DNA of 64,000 bases, taken from the NCBI GenBank assembly GCA_902493125.1, contig CABUOF010000001.1:1-64000 (forward strand), in the 5' to 3' direction. The stretch's first letter is position 1, and each line of letters starts with the position of its first letter. Below the pieces are notes generated by a model that saw nothing but the letters and a program-made list of their open reading frames with translations, was not told where the DNA came from and searched no databases. Made by a program: the position numbers and the translations under genes. This document shows, piece by piece, positions 25,659 through 33,394 of this stretch. Source of the stretch: an uncultured Collinsella sp. (GTDB taxonomy: Bacteria > Actinomycetota > Coriobacteriia > Coriobacteriales > Coriobacteriaceae).

Positions 25659-26153
25659 TTACTCCTTAACGGTTTTCTGTAGCAGGCAGACGGCCCAGGC
25701 GCCGATTCCCTCGCCCTGGCCTTCCCAACCGAGCTTTTCGGTCGTAGTGGCGGCGACGCCCACGTTTTCGACGTCAACGCCCAGGGCATGGGCAAGGTTG
25801 GCGCGCATGGCATCGCGGTGCGGGGTGATCTTGGGTTGCTGACAGGCAATGGTGCAATCGGCATCGACAAACTCAAAGCCCAGCTCGCGCGCATAGTCCA
25901 TCACGCGAGCGAGCAGCACCATCGAATCGGCACCCTCGTAGGCGGGATCGGTGTCGGGAAATAGCTTGCCGATGTCTCCCCCGCGGCAGGCGCCCAGAAT
26001 GGCGTCGGCTAAGGCGTGCGCGAGCACATCGGCATCCGAGTGACCCAGCAGGCCGCGCTCGTAGGGAATGTCGACCCCGCCAATGATACATCGACGCCCC
26101 TCCACCAAACGGTGGACGTCGTAGCCGTGGCCAATGCGCAGGTTACTGAACAT
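25659..26153 (-). CDS. ispF: 2-C-methyl-D-erythritol 2,4-cyclodiphosphate synthase
   Basis: 164 residues. It converts CDP-methylerythritol 2-phosphate to the cyclodiphosphate in the MEP isoprenoid pathway. Zinc and substrate residues are visible: RIGHGYDVHR (Asp and His), LLGHSDADVLAHALADAILG, DTDPAYEGADS and the C-terminal TTTEKLGWEGQGEGIGAWA. MFSNLRIG is taken as the start because it gives the family length; the gene then overlaps ispD by 11 nt. Confidence 0.96.
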   Translation of the reverse strand: MFSNLRIGHGYDVHRLVEGRRCIIGGVDIPYERGLLGHSDADVLAHALADAILGACRGGDIGKLFPDTDPAYEGADSMVLLARVMDYARELGFEFVDADCTIACQQPKITPHRDAMRANLAHALGVDVENVGVAATTTEKLGWEGQGEGIGAWAVCLLQKTVKE

Positions 26154-26871
26154 GGGGAAGGTCCTCTCCCTCAGCCATGCGGCCAAGCAGAATAGCGGTT
26201 ACAGGACGCAGGTCCTCGGGCACCGTCACCTTAAGGTTATCGCGCGGGCTCTGGACGCAGCGGACGCGCCCGCCCATGCGCTCGACCAGCGATGAATCGT
26301 CGGTACCGATAAAGCCCTCGGCGATAGCAGCGGCGTGAGCGCGCTTCATGGCGTCGACGCTAAAGATCTGCGGCGTCTGCGCGGCCCAATAGAGCTCGCG
26401 CGGCGGCGTCTCGACGATATTATCGCCGTCGACGATCTTGAGCGTGTCGATCGCGGGCTGACCGCACACGACACCGTCGAGCGAGCGGTCGTCCACAAGC
26501 ACGTCGATCGCACGATCGATGGCCTCGGTCGTGATGAGCGGACGGGCGCCGTCGTGGATAGCGACATATTCGAAACCCGCCGGAACCGCATGCACGCCGG
26601 CACGGGTGGAATCCTGACGGGTATCGCCGGCATCGGCAAAGCTGATGGGCGTGTCATAGTCAAACGGGTCGATAGCCAGGCGGCGCATCTCGGCACGGCG
26701 CTCGGCAGGACACACCACCACGATGTGGCCGACCTTGTCGCTCCGGTCGAACGCGCGGATGGACCAGCTCATGAGCGGACGGCCCGCCACGTTAACGAGC
26801 TGCTTGCCACCGGGATTACCAAAGCGCTGGCCGCTGCCACCGGCAACGACTACGGCGCATACGGGCGCCAT
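26143..26871 (-). CDS. ispD: 2-C-methyl-D-erythritol 4-phosphate cytidylyltransferase
   Basis: 242 residues. It uses CTP to form CDP-methylerythritol. The nucleotide loop AVVVAGGSGQRFG is followed by GKQLVNVAGRPLMSWS, AIHDGARPLI and TDDSSLVERMG, all standard. It starts on the last base of disA (TAATG overlap) and runs into ispF, so disA, ispD and ispF are translationally linked. ispE is present in the same window at 47.6 kb. Confidence 0.95.
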   Translation of the reverse strand: MAPVCAVVVAGGSGQRFGNPGGKQLVNVAGRPLMSWSIRAFDRSDKVGHIVVVCPAERRAEMRRLAIDPFDYDTPISFADAGDTRQDSTRAGVHAVPAGFEYVAIHDGARPLITTEAIDRAIDVLVDDRSLDGVVCGQPAIDTLKIVDGDNIVETPPRELYWAAQTPQIFSVDAMKRAHAAAIAEGFIGTDDSSLVERMGGRVRCVQSPRDNLKVTVPEDLRPVTAILLGRMAEGEDLPHVQ

Positions 26872-27938
26872 TATGCGTTCCCCTGTTTGGTGCCCTTCAT
26901 GCGGTACAGGGAGTCCGCAAGAATGGCAGGGTTGTTAACGCCAAAGTCGCCCAAACGCTCCGGATCCTCGCTGATGTCGTCCATGAGCTCCTGCAACGAG
27001 CCGTACTCGTCGACGATCTTCTCGGCCACGCCGTCGCGCACAACGGACACGCGCGAAAGCGTACGTAGGCCCAGCGGCGTCATGACGGAGTCCTCGTCCA
27101 GGTCGTCGTAACCCAGAACCGCAGCCACATGCTGTGGGTCGGACAGGTCCTTAGGTGTCATGCGAGCGAGCTCGGCGCGAATCTTCTCGGCGTTTGCCTC
27201 GGAGGAATCGCTCGCGTAGTCGCGGATCATCAGGTCGTATTCGGTATCCATGCTGGAGCCCGCGAGCTGCTCGAGCTGCATCTGCACGAGCTTGCCCTGG
27301 TTGCCCAGCTTGACAATGCAATCCTTAAGCTCAGTCTTTGCCTGCTGCATGATCTCGAAGCTCGAGAAAATACCGGTAATGTCGGCGAGCGTAACGTAGT
27401 CGTCGAGCTCGAGGGCCGTCAGGCGCAGCAGGGAGCGATCGAGCGACTGACGGGTAGTCTGGAGCGTGGCGACGAGCTGGTTGACCGAGCTCATGATGGT
27501 GGTGACAGGCTGAATCTCGTAGCTCTTGCCGTGAACGTACACGTTGACGACGGCACGACGGGCCGAGACCGAGATCACGATGGCATCGGTGAGCACCGAC
27601 ATGCGAGCGGCGGTGCGGTGACGCATGCCCGTCTCACTCGTGGCGAGCGAGGGATCGGGATTGAGGTGGAAGTTGGCGCGCAGGATCTGGGTGAGGTCGC
27701 CATCGATAACGATAGCGCCGTCCATCTTGGAAAGCTCGAACAGGCGGTTCGAGGTGAACGAGATATTGAGCGGGAAGCCGTCGTTACCGGCAGCGAGCAC
27801 GTTTTCGGTGTCGCCGACGCAGATAAGGGCGCCCAGGTGACCGGCGATGATCATGTCGAGGGCGGTGCGGATCGGCTGACCAGGTGCCGTCAGGCGGATG
27901 GCCTGTTCCATACGCTTTTGCAGCTCGTTCTTATCCAA
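26871..27938 (-). CDS. disA: DNA-integrity scanning diadenylate cyclase DisA
   Basis: 355 residues, the usual length. The N-terminal DAC domain (about 1-145) has GALICVGD, the active-site KMDGAIVIDGD and GMRHRTAARMS motifs. A helical spine follows, then a C-terminal HhH domain that binds branched DNA (LGLRTLSRVSVVRDGVAEKIVDEYGSLQELMDD, described here only by its position near residues 285-320). It makes c-di-AMP from two ATP. It heads the disA-ispD-ispF operon; no radA is next to it. Confidence 0.95.
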   Translation of the reverse strand: MDKNELQKRMEQAIRLTAPGQPIRTALDMIIAGHLGALICVGDTENVLAAGNDGFPLNISFTSNRLFELSKMDGAIVIDGDLTQILRANFHLNPDPSLATSETGMRHRTAARMSVLTDAIVISVSARRAVVNVYVHGKSYEIQPVTTIMSSVNQLVATLQTTRQSLDRSLLRLTALELDDYVTLADITGIFSSFEIMQQAKTELKDCIVKLGNQGKLVQMQLEQLAGSSMDTEYDLMIRDYASDSSEANAEKIRAELARMTPKDLSDPQHVAAVLGYDDLDEDSVMTPLGLRTLSRVSVVRDGVAEKIVDEYGSLQELMDDISEDPERLGDFGVNNPAILADSLYRMKGTKQGNA

Positions 27939-28103
27939 GGCATCGCTCCCATCGTATACGCTCCATAAACGCTAAATAGTTTCTCACGGTTTGTCCCTGC
28001 GGCGCTTGCGAAATCCGATGCTTACAGAATGAGCGAACACCGCTTAGGTAGCTCATTTGGGACGGGGTTCTTTTGACTGCTCGTGTGGTAGCATCGGGTC
28101 TCA

Positions 28104-28109
28104 TATAAA
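28104..28109 (+). promoter_or_regulatory. -10 box of mntP; short leader with GGGAGTAG
   Basis: TATAAA in TCATATAAATGAGG would start transcription near 28116, giving a leader of about 44 nt that opens GGGAGTAGT and ends AGCCAGACT before the ATG. The -35 is weak. The opening bases recall the manganese-sensing yybP-ykoY motif that often precedes mntP, but the leader is far too short for it. The remainder of 27939-28159 shows no gene. Confidence 0.3.
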
Positions 28110-28159
28110 TGAGGGAGTAGTCGCGTAATCGGGCTCGCCCGCAGAGAGGGAGCCAGACT

Positions 28160-28738
28160 ATGGGACTCGCAGAGCTTGTGTTGCTCGCTATCGGCCTTTC
28201 TATGGACGCTTTTGCCGTATCCATCTGCAAGGGCCTTGGCATGAAAAAGATCAACCTTAAAGTCGCCGTAGTGCTCGGCCTGTTCTTTGGCGGCTTTCAG
28301 GCCGGCATGCCCGTAATCGGATGGGCGCTCGGCAGTCAATTCATGGGCATCATCGGACCCATCGACCATTGGATCGCCTTTATCCTTTTGGCCTTTATCG
28401 GCGGCAAAATGCTGTGGGAAGCCTTTACCGAAGACGAGGATGGGGGCGACGGCAAGGATGCCGAAAAGATTGACCTGGCAGAATATCTGATTCTTGCCAT
28501 TGCCACCTCGATTGACGCCCTAGCCGTAGGCATCTCGTTTGCGGCGCTCTCGGTTGACATCGTTCCCGCTGTATCGCTTATCGGCGCCACAACGTTTATC
28601 TTCTCCGTCGCCGGCGTAGCGATCGGCCACACCTTTGGCGCGCGCTACGAAAAACCCGCCACCATCGTGGGTGGCGTCGTACTCATCCTCATCGGGCTTA
28701 AGATCCTGCTTGAGCATCTGGGGATTTTGGCGCTGTAA
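28160..28738 (+). CDS. mntP: Manganese efflux pump MntP
   Basis: 192 residues with six predicted membrane helices. The two inverted halves carry the family motifs SMDAFAVSICKG (residues about 14-25) and TSIDALAVGIS (about 115-125), whose Asp residues are needed for Mn export. A charged cytoplasmic loop EDEDGGDGKDAEK lies between them. GAGAGGGAG precedes the ATG. It exports excess Mn(II); control by a Mn-sensing leader is possible but not shown. Confidence 0.94.
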   Translation: MGLAELVLLAIGLSMDAFAVSICKGLGMKKINLKVAVVLGLFFGGFQAGMPVIGWALGSQFMGIIGPIDHWIAFILLAFIGGKMLWEAFTEDEDGGDGKDAEKIDLAEYLILAIATSIDALAVGISFAALSVDIVPAVSLIGATTFIFSVAGVAIGHTFGARYEKPATIVGGVVLILIGLKILLEHLGILAL

Positions 28739-28774
28739 CGCCAAGCACAATCGCTCAAAACTCAACGCCAGCGC

Positions 28775-28808
28775 AAGGCCTCATGCAGAGTTTTGCATGA
28801 GGCCTTTT
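28775..28808 (+). terminator. Terminator of mntP
   Basis: AAGGCCTCATGC pairs with GCATGAGGCCTT, then TTTT. Its loop contains a TGCAGAGTTTTGCAT half-site (28784-28798) that also occurs in the hipBA operator next to it. Confidence 0.8.
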
Positions 28809-28810
28809 CA

Positions 28811-28851
28811 TGCAGACTTTTGCATGTCATATTGATATGCAAAAGTCTGCA
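28811..28851. promoter_or_regulatory. hipBA operator
   Basis: TGCAGACTTTTGCAT (28811-28825) and its exact complement ATGCAAAAGTCTGCA (28837-28851) flank GTCATATTGAT. A third copy of the half-site with one change lies at 28784. The array stands 15 nt before the hipB start and would be bound by the HTH protein HipB. Confidence 0.8.
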
Positions 28852-28866
28852 CGTTAGGAGATCGCC

Positions 28867-29337
28867 GTGGATACCCTTCCCATCACCACACCGCGCCAAG
28901 CTGGCATCTACGTGCGCCAGGCACGCGAGGCGCAGGGAATCACCCGTGCCGCCCTTGCTAAAAAAGCCGGTGTTTCGGAGCGCCTGCTTGCATCGCTCGA
29001 GCTAGGAGACGCCACCGGCATTCGACTCGACAAGCTATTGGCAATCTTCAATGCTCTCGGACTGGCGCTCGCCGCTCAAGGGGATATCGCTAAAACGAAT
29101 AACGAGCAACCAGTCGACGCCCCGCATGCTGATTTGCAACCTCGTAGCACCCCCAGGCGCCATCACGCTCAATGTTTTCACCATCGCAACCGTCGCAGCG
29201 CAGCCATTCCGACTCTCGCAGATGTCCCCTTTACGTCCGAGCTCTACGACAAGGCCTTCGCCGATTTCGCCATGTCCAATCTCGGAGTCCCGATTGCCGC
29301 AAACCCATCTACCCAAACCAGGCCTAAAGGGAGGTAG
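28867..29337 (+). CDS. hipB: HipB-like antitoxin, XRE-family regulator
   Basis: 156 residues. Residues about 10-70 form an HTH_3 domain (QAGIYVRQAREAQGITRAAL, then AKKAGVSERLLASLELG), followed by a helix ending LGLALAAQG. The remaining 65 residues (poly-basic RSTPRRHHAQ, then LADVPFTSELYDKAFADF) are longer than in classic HipB and may contact the kinase. The start is GTG 28867 after TTAGGAG. The gene ends 3 nt before hipA and is preceded by a palindromic operator. Confidence 0.85.
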   Translation: MDTLPITTPRQAGIYVRQAREAQGITRAALAKKAGVSERLLASLELGDATGIRLDKLLAIFNALGLALAAQGDIAKTNNEQPVDAPHADLQPRSTPRRHHAQCFHHRNRRSAAIPTLADVPFTSELYDKAFADFAMSNLGVPIAANPSTQTRPKGR

Positions 29338-29340
29338 CCA

Positions 29341-30645
29341 ATGGCCACCACATCGCTTCGGACTATTATTTGCGGTGTACCCGCAGGAACGCTCATGCAA
29401 GATGAGAGCGGTCTGGTCAGTTTTGTCTACGATCAAGATTATTACGGGCCAGCCCTATCGACCAACATTCCCGTATCAAATCGCACATACGGCCAACAGG
29501 TCATGAATCCGTACTTGTTTGGTCTTCTACCCGACAGCGAGGATCAGCGAAAGGCGATTGCTGCCGAATTCGACGTTAGACCCAACAATGCCGTTGCGCT
29601 GCTCAGCCATATCGGACTCGACTGTCCGGGCGGAGTGCAGTTTTGCGCCGAAGAAGATATCGACGCCGTCTTGCATCGCACTGGCGAATACCGCCCTATA
29701 GACGACCACGAGATTGCCTTGCGCCTCAAGTCGATCAAGGATGACCGCGAGACATCGTGGATGGGCTTAGATGAAAGTTGGTCACTTGGAGGCAACCAGG
29801 GCAAGTTCGCACTCGCGCTCATAGACAGTCGCTGGTGCGAATGCCTAGGCTCCTCGCCCACGACGCATATTTTCAAAAATGGTGTTATCGGATTTAAACT
29901 CGAGGCTCTTAATGAGTTCGTCTGCATGAAAAGCGCCCAGCGCGCGGGTATCGCAACGGCGAACGTTGAGTATCGCTTATTTGAGGACGAACCCGCCCTC
30001 ATTGTTGAGCGATATGACCGCGTGAAAGTCAAAGACGGAACAATCATGCGTCTACATCAAGAAGACCTCTGTCAGGCCCTTGGAGTGATGCCCGCTCAAA
30101 AGTACACAGCAGACGGCGGCCCGACCGCACGCGATATTCAGGAACTCCTCGTCAATACGAGTCATCATCAACTTAACCTGTATCTGTTTACGCAGATTCT
30201 CTTCTTTAACGCCATCATCGGCGCACCGGACGCGCATGCGAAGAACTATTCCCTGCTTCTTGGAAACGGCGACACAGCTATGATGGCCCGTATGTATGAC
30301 GTTGCATCGGGGCTGGCATACGAACGCATGCGGCGAAAAGCGCGCCTTGCCATGAGCGTTGGCGGCGAAAATCGTGTGGGGCGCATCGGTCCAGGCGCTA
30401 TCCGTCGATACCACGGTATGGGCGACCCCGCGCTGGAGGCGGCGCTCACCGATGCCGGGCTATCCGAGAAGTTTTGCTTTGCGACCATGATGGACCTCGC
30501 CTACGAGGTACCCGTTTGCATGGAAGAGGTCATGGACGAATACGCCGACCTGCCCGGCATGGCGGACCTGCGCGAGCATATGCTCGGCCCCGTCCGTGAA
30601 AACTGCCAGCGCACCCTCGACCTCATCAAGGCGGATATGGGCTAG
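29341..30645 (+). CDS. hipA: HipA-family serine/threonine kinase toxin
   Basis: 434 residues with the full HipA plan. The N-terminal subdomain ends LDCPGGVQF. The Ser-containing loop SLGGNQGKFAL is where E. coli HipA autophosphorylates. A possible ATP Lys is in HIFKN (K179); ERYDRV is followed by the catalytic IIGAPDAHAKNYS (D297, N302) and MYDVASGL (D320). E. coli HipA phosphorylates GltX to stall growth; the target here is unknown. One oddity: the usual GN-TDAH reads GA-PDAH. It follows hipB by 3 nt, with the ribosome site GGGAGG inside the hipB end. Confidence 0.9.
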   Translation: MATTSLRTIICGVPAGTLMQDESGLVSFVYDQDYYGPALSTNIPVSNRTYGQQVMNPYLFGLLPDSEDQRKAIAAEFDVRPNNAVALLSHIGLDCPGGVQFCAEEDIDAVLHRTGEYRPIDDHEIALRLKSIKDDRETSWMGLDESWSLGGNQGKFALALIDSRWCECLGSSPTTHIFKNGVIGFKLEALNEFVCMKSAQRAGIATANVEYRLFEDEPALIVERYDRVKVKDGTIMRLHQEDLCQALGVMPAQKYTADGGPTARDIQELLVNTSHHQLNLYLFTQILFFNAIIGAPDAHAKNYSLLLGNGDTAMMARMYDVASGLAYERMRRKARLAMSVGGENRVGRIGPGAIRRYHGMGDPALEAALTDAGLSEKFCFATMMDLAYEVPVCMEEVMDEYADLPGMADLREHMLGPVRENCQRTLDLIKADMG

Positions 30646-30675
30646 GTGGCGGCAAATTCCCATTTCCCGAAAGAA

Positions 30676-30716
30676 GAGAGGGGGCACCCATCGCAAAAGC
30701 TCGGGTGCCCCCTCTC
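30676..30716. terminator. Bidirectional terminator between hipA and pepD
   Basis: GAGAGGGGGCACCC (30676-30689) pairs with GGGTGCCCCCTCTC (30703-30716), 14 perfect pairs between convergent genes. It lacks a strong T-run on either side. Confidence 0.75.
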
Positions 30717-30771
30717 ATAATGTCATTTGCAATCCGCTAGCACGTGGCTCGGACTGCTGCTAGCGCAACCT

Positions 30772-32229
30772 TTACGCAGCGAGGCGCTTGAGGACGTCGA
30801 TGAGCAGCTCGTAGAAGCGCTCGGCAGAAGCGAGCTCCATGCTCTCGTCCGGGGTGTGGACATCGGAGAGCGTCGGGCCCACGGCGATGGCGTCCAGGCC
30901 GTGCAGGGCCTCGGCAAACAGGCCGCACTCAAGGCCGGCGTGAATGGACTCGATGCGCAGCTCGGAGCCAAAGAGCTCGCGATAGCTCTCGACAAAGATG
31001 TCGCGGACCGGCGAATGCTCGGCATAGCTCCAACCGGGATACTCGAACTCAAACTTGGCGTCGAAGCCCAAGACATCGGCCAGCGTCTGCAGGCGGTCCT
31101 TGAACTCGTTCTGCAGCGAGGTGATCGAGGAGCGCGGGGACAGCATAATCTTGACCTGGTCGTCAGAGGTGGCAACCACGCCGATGTTGGAGGAAACCTC
31201 GACGGAGCCGTCAGTGGCGACGTTGCGGCGAATCACGCCGTTAGGGGCAAGACGCAGGGCGCGGATGAGGGCAAGCGCGGACTTCTGGTCCATGGCCTCG
31301 ACCTCAGTGTTGTCGGCAATCTCAACCGTGCAGGTAAAGCCGGGGTCGAAGACCTCGAGCTCGGCGGTGACGTCGGCGATGATGCCCCTTGCGATCTCGG
31401 CCGCGGCCTCGGCGGCAGCGTGGTCGGCGTAGACCAGAACAGCCTTGCACTCACGGTTGATGGCGTTGTCCTTGGTGCCGCCGTTAAAGCTAACGATGGC
31501 GGGCTCGCCGGCAACCATCAGGCGGTCGATGATGCGGGCCATGATGAGGTTGCCGTTGCCGCGCTCCAGGTGGATATCGCTGCCGGAGTGGCCGCCCAGC
31601 AGGCCGGAGATGTCGAGCGTGAGGGTGCTACCGGTCTTGTGCTCGCGCGCGATCGGGCAGGTGTAGGTAACGACAACGCCGCCGGCGCAGCTAACGGTGG
31701 CAACGCCCTCTTCCTCAGAGTCGAGGTTAATCATGGTGCGGGCGCTAATCTGGGACTTGTCGAGCGTCTCGGCGCCGACCAGGCCAGTCTCCTCGTCGGT
31801 GGTGAATACGCACTCGAGGGCCGGATGGGCAATCGAATCGTCGTTGAGCACGGTAAGCATAAGCGCGACGGCGATACCGTTGTCGGCGCCCAGAGTGGTG
31901 CCGTTAGCGGTGAGGACGCCGTCCTTGACGACCAGATCGATACCATCGGTCGTAAAGTCGTGCTCGACGGAACCCAGCTTGTCGCACACCATATCGATAT
32001 GGCCCTGCAGCATCACGGTCGGGGCATTCTCGGCACCGGCAGATGCGGGCTTGCGAATGATAACGTTGTAGACCTCGTCCTGGTACACATCGAGGCCGCG
32101 CTCCTTGGCAAACGCAACCAGGAAATCGCTGATGCCCTTCTCGTTGCCAGACCCACGGGGGATCGCGCTGACCTCCTCAAAGAAATGGAACAGCTGGGCG
32201 GGCTCGTAGCCGGTAATCTTGTAGTCCAT
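30772..32229 (-). CDS. pepD: Aminoacyl-histidine dipeptidase (PepD, M20 family)
   Basis: A 485-residue cytosolic di-zinc peptidase. Metal and catalytic motifs: LQGHIDMVCDK, NGTTLGADNGIAVA, TTDEETGLVGA with the general-base Glu, and a C-terminal IHAGLECGLFAE. The family cleaves Xaa-His and other dipeptides. ATG 32229 is preceded by AAGGAGG; the longer upstream frame has no ribosome site. Single gene between two terminators; the 148 nt upstream hold nothing I recognise. Confidence 0.94.
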   Translation of the reverse strand: MDYKITGYEPAQLFHFFEEVSAIPRGSGNEKGISDFLVAFAKERGLDVYQDEVYNVIIRKPASAGAENAPTVMLQGHIDMVCDKLGSVEHDFTTDGIDLVVKDGVLTANGTTLGADNGIAVALMLTVLNDDSIAHPALECVFTTDEETGLVGAETLDKSQISARTMINLDSEEEGVATVSCAGGVVVTYTCPIAREHKTGSTLTLDISGLLGGHSGSDIHLERGNGNLIMARIIDRLMVAGEPAIVSFNGGTKDNAINRECKAVLVYADHAAAEAAAEIARGIIADVTAELEVFDPGFTCTVEIADNTEVEAMDQKSALALIRALRLAPNGVIRRNVATDGSVEVSSNIGVVATSDDQVKIMLSPRSSITSLQNEFKDRLQTLADVLGFDAKFEFEYPGWSYAEHSPVRDIFVESYRELFGSELRIESIHAGLECGLFAEALHGLDAIAVGPTLSDVHTPDESMELASAERFYELLIDVLKRLAA

Positions 32230-32377
32230 GGTGCCTCCTTGGCGCAACTGGTTAGACAGTAAGACATGCGCCTTGTATATTCCCAGACTTTACGTGCATA
32301 AACCAGTCGAAAACGCCGAGCGCCCTCGCATCATCGGCTAACGGCGAGGAAACGCCACTTTATCAAGATAAAGCAGG

Positions 32378-32905
32378 TTAGACGGGCCGTGCCGAAGGGA
32401 CGTTGGACCCTTCAACCAACTTCAACGCCTGTTGAACATTAATGCATACACCATTGGTATGTTTAATGAGATTTTTGTCTTCTGTCACGACGTAATCGGC
32501 ATCAATGCGATTGGCGACGCCCAGCATCAGGTCGTCCTCAAAGTCGTTGTGATGATACTTGAACACAAAGGAGTCGAAGACCTCGTCTGCACCGACCGAG
32601 GCAATAATCGACTTTTGCCGAATCAGGCGAACACACGCCCACGCTGTCTCGTCGGCACCGGCGATGGCTTCGGGAGTGAGAGCCCCCTCACGGCGGGCGT
32701 CGGCCTTCATCGTCCTTCCCAGAATGTAATAGACGTCTTTGACAGACAGGGAGGACGAGAAGAGGACGATATCCTCCGCTTCCGCCGCGCGAGAAAGGAG
32801 CTCGACTATCGGCCTGGTCGCATTCGTACGAGCGAGAAAGTAATCTAGCCAGACGTTCGTGTCGATCAACAGCTTGAGCACACGTTTCGTTCCGACGCCG
32901 CTCAT
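32378..32905 (-). CDS. PIN-domain toxin
   Basis: 175 residues. LKLLIDTNVWLDYFL at the N-terminus carries the first acidic residue of the PIN nuclease site; DDLMLGVANRIDADYVVTEDKNL near the C-terminus (given here by its ends, DFEDDL and VTEDKN) carries the others. Such toxins cleave RNA when free of their antitoxin. The start codon overlaps the stop of the RHH antitoxin gene by four bases (ATGA). Confidence 0.87.
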   Translation of the reverse strand: MSGVGTKRVLKLLIDTNVWLDYFLARTNATRPIVELLSRAAEAEDIVLFSSSLSVKDVYYILGRTMKADARREGALTPEAIAGADETAWACVRLIRQKSIIASVGADEVFDSFVFKYHHNDFEDDLMLGVANRIDADYVVTEDKNLIKHTNGVCINVQQALKLVEGSNVPSARPV

Positions 32906-33270
32906 AATTCGATCCAATCGCTGAATCTCTCGCTCATCATTTGATCGTATAACTCGTCGTAATCAAAGGCTTCATCGGGGCTCGGCCTCTGAATCGAGAA
33001 CCGCTCATAAAAATTCGAAATTAACGCAGCCCCTTCCGAGACGCGGGACGATCTCGCCTTCGATCGTATGTCGTCAGGCAGGACTTCGTCATCATTCTTT
33101 TTTGCGACGGGCATATGACCGTTCTCGGTCAAGTACTGCCACAGCTCCCTCACAGCTTGTGACGGCGTCATGCCAATATGAGTCAGTACGGCGTCTCCTG
33201 CCTCTTTGAGCTGGCGATCTATACGCACGTTCATCTGAACTGGCCGCGTGTCGAGTATTGATGTAGGCAT
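32902..33270 (-). CDS. RHH antitoxin (RelB/DinJ-like)
   Basis: 122 residues. The ribbon-helix-helix at residues about 10-50 reads QMNVRIDRQLKEAGDAVL then HIGMTPSQAVRELWQYL, close to RelB/DinJ. The acidic C-terminal tail (SPDEAFDYDELYDQMMSE) is the part expected to wrap the PIN toxin encoded next. ATG 33270 follows AAAGGAGTTGAT. A perfect inverted repeat over the promoter is the likely autoregulatory site. Confidence 0.85.
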   Translation of the reverse strand: MPTSILDTRPVQMNVRIDRQLKEAGDAVLTHIGMTPSQAVRELWQYLTENGHMPVAKKNDDEVLPDDIRSKARSSRVSEGAALISNFYERFSIQRPSPDEAFDYDELYDQMMSERFSDWIEL

Positions 33271-33282
33271 ATCAACTCCTTT

Positions 33283-33311
33283 GCTATACTGAATCTCAAT
33301 TTCAGTATAGC
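33283..33311. promoter_or_regulatory. Operator/promoter of the toxin-antitoxin pair
   Basis: GCTATACTGAA (33283-33293) and TTCAGTATAGC (33301-33311) are perfect 11-bp arms around 7 nt. Read on the minus strand each arm contributes TATACT-like -10 sequence, so binding would block transcription. Confidence 0.75.
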
Positions 33312-33339
33312 ACGGCAGATTGAAGCACATTTCAATAGA

Positions 33340-33374
33340 AACGGGGGCGCCTCCTTATCGGAAACGCCCCCGTT
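33340..33374 (-). terminator. Terminator of clpC
   Basis: AACGGGGGCG pairs with CGCCCCCGTT, 20 nt past the clpC stop. Confidence 0.75.
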
Positions 33375-33394
33375 ATACAAGGTATGTTTAATCC

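Noticed and set aside
29051..29506. Alternative frame overlapping the end of hipB and start of hipA
   Set aside because: It has no domain and overlaps two frames with clear HipB and HipA motifs. The long HipB tail does not look like a frameshift, since it runs intact to a ribosome site for hipA.
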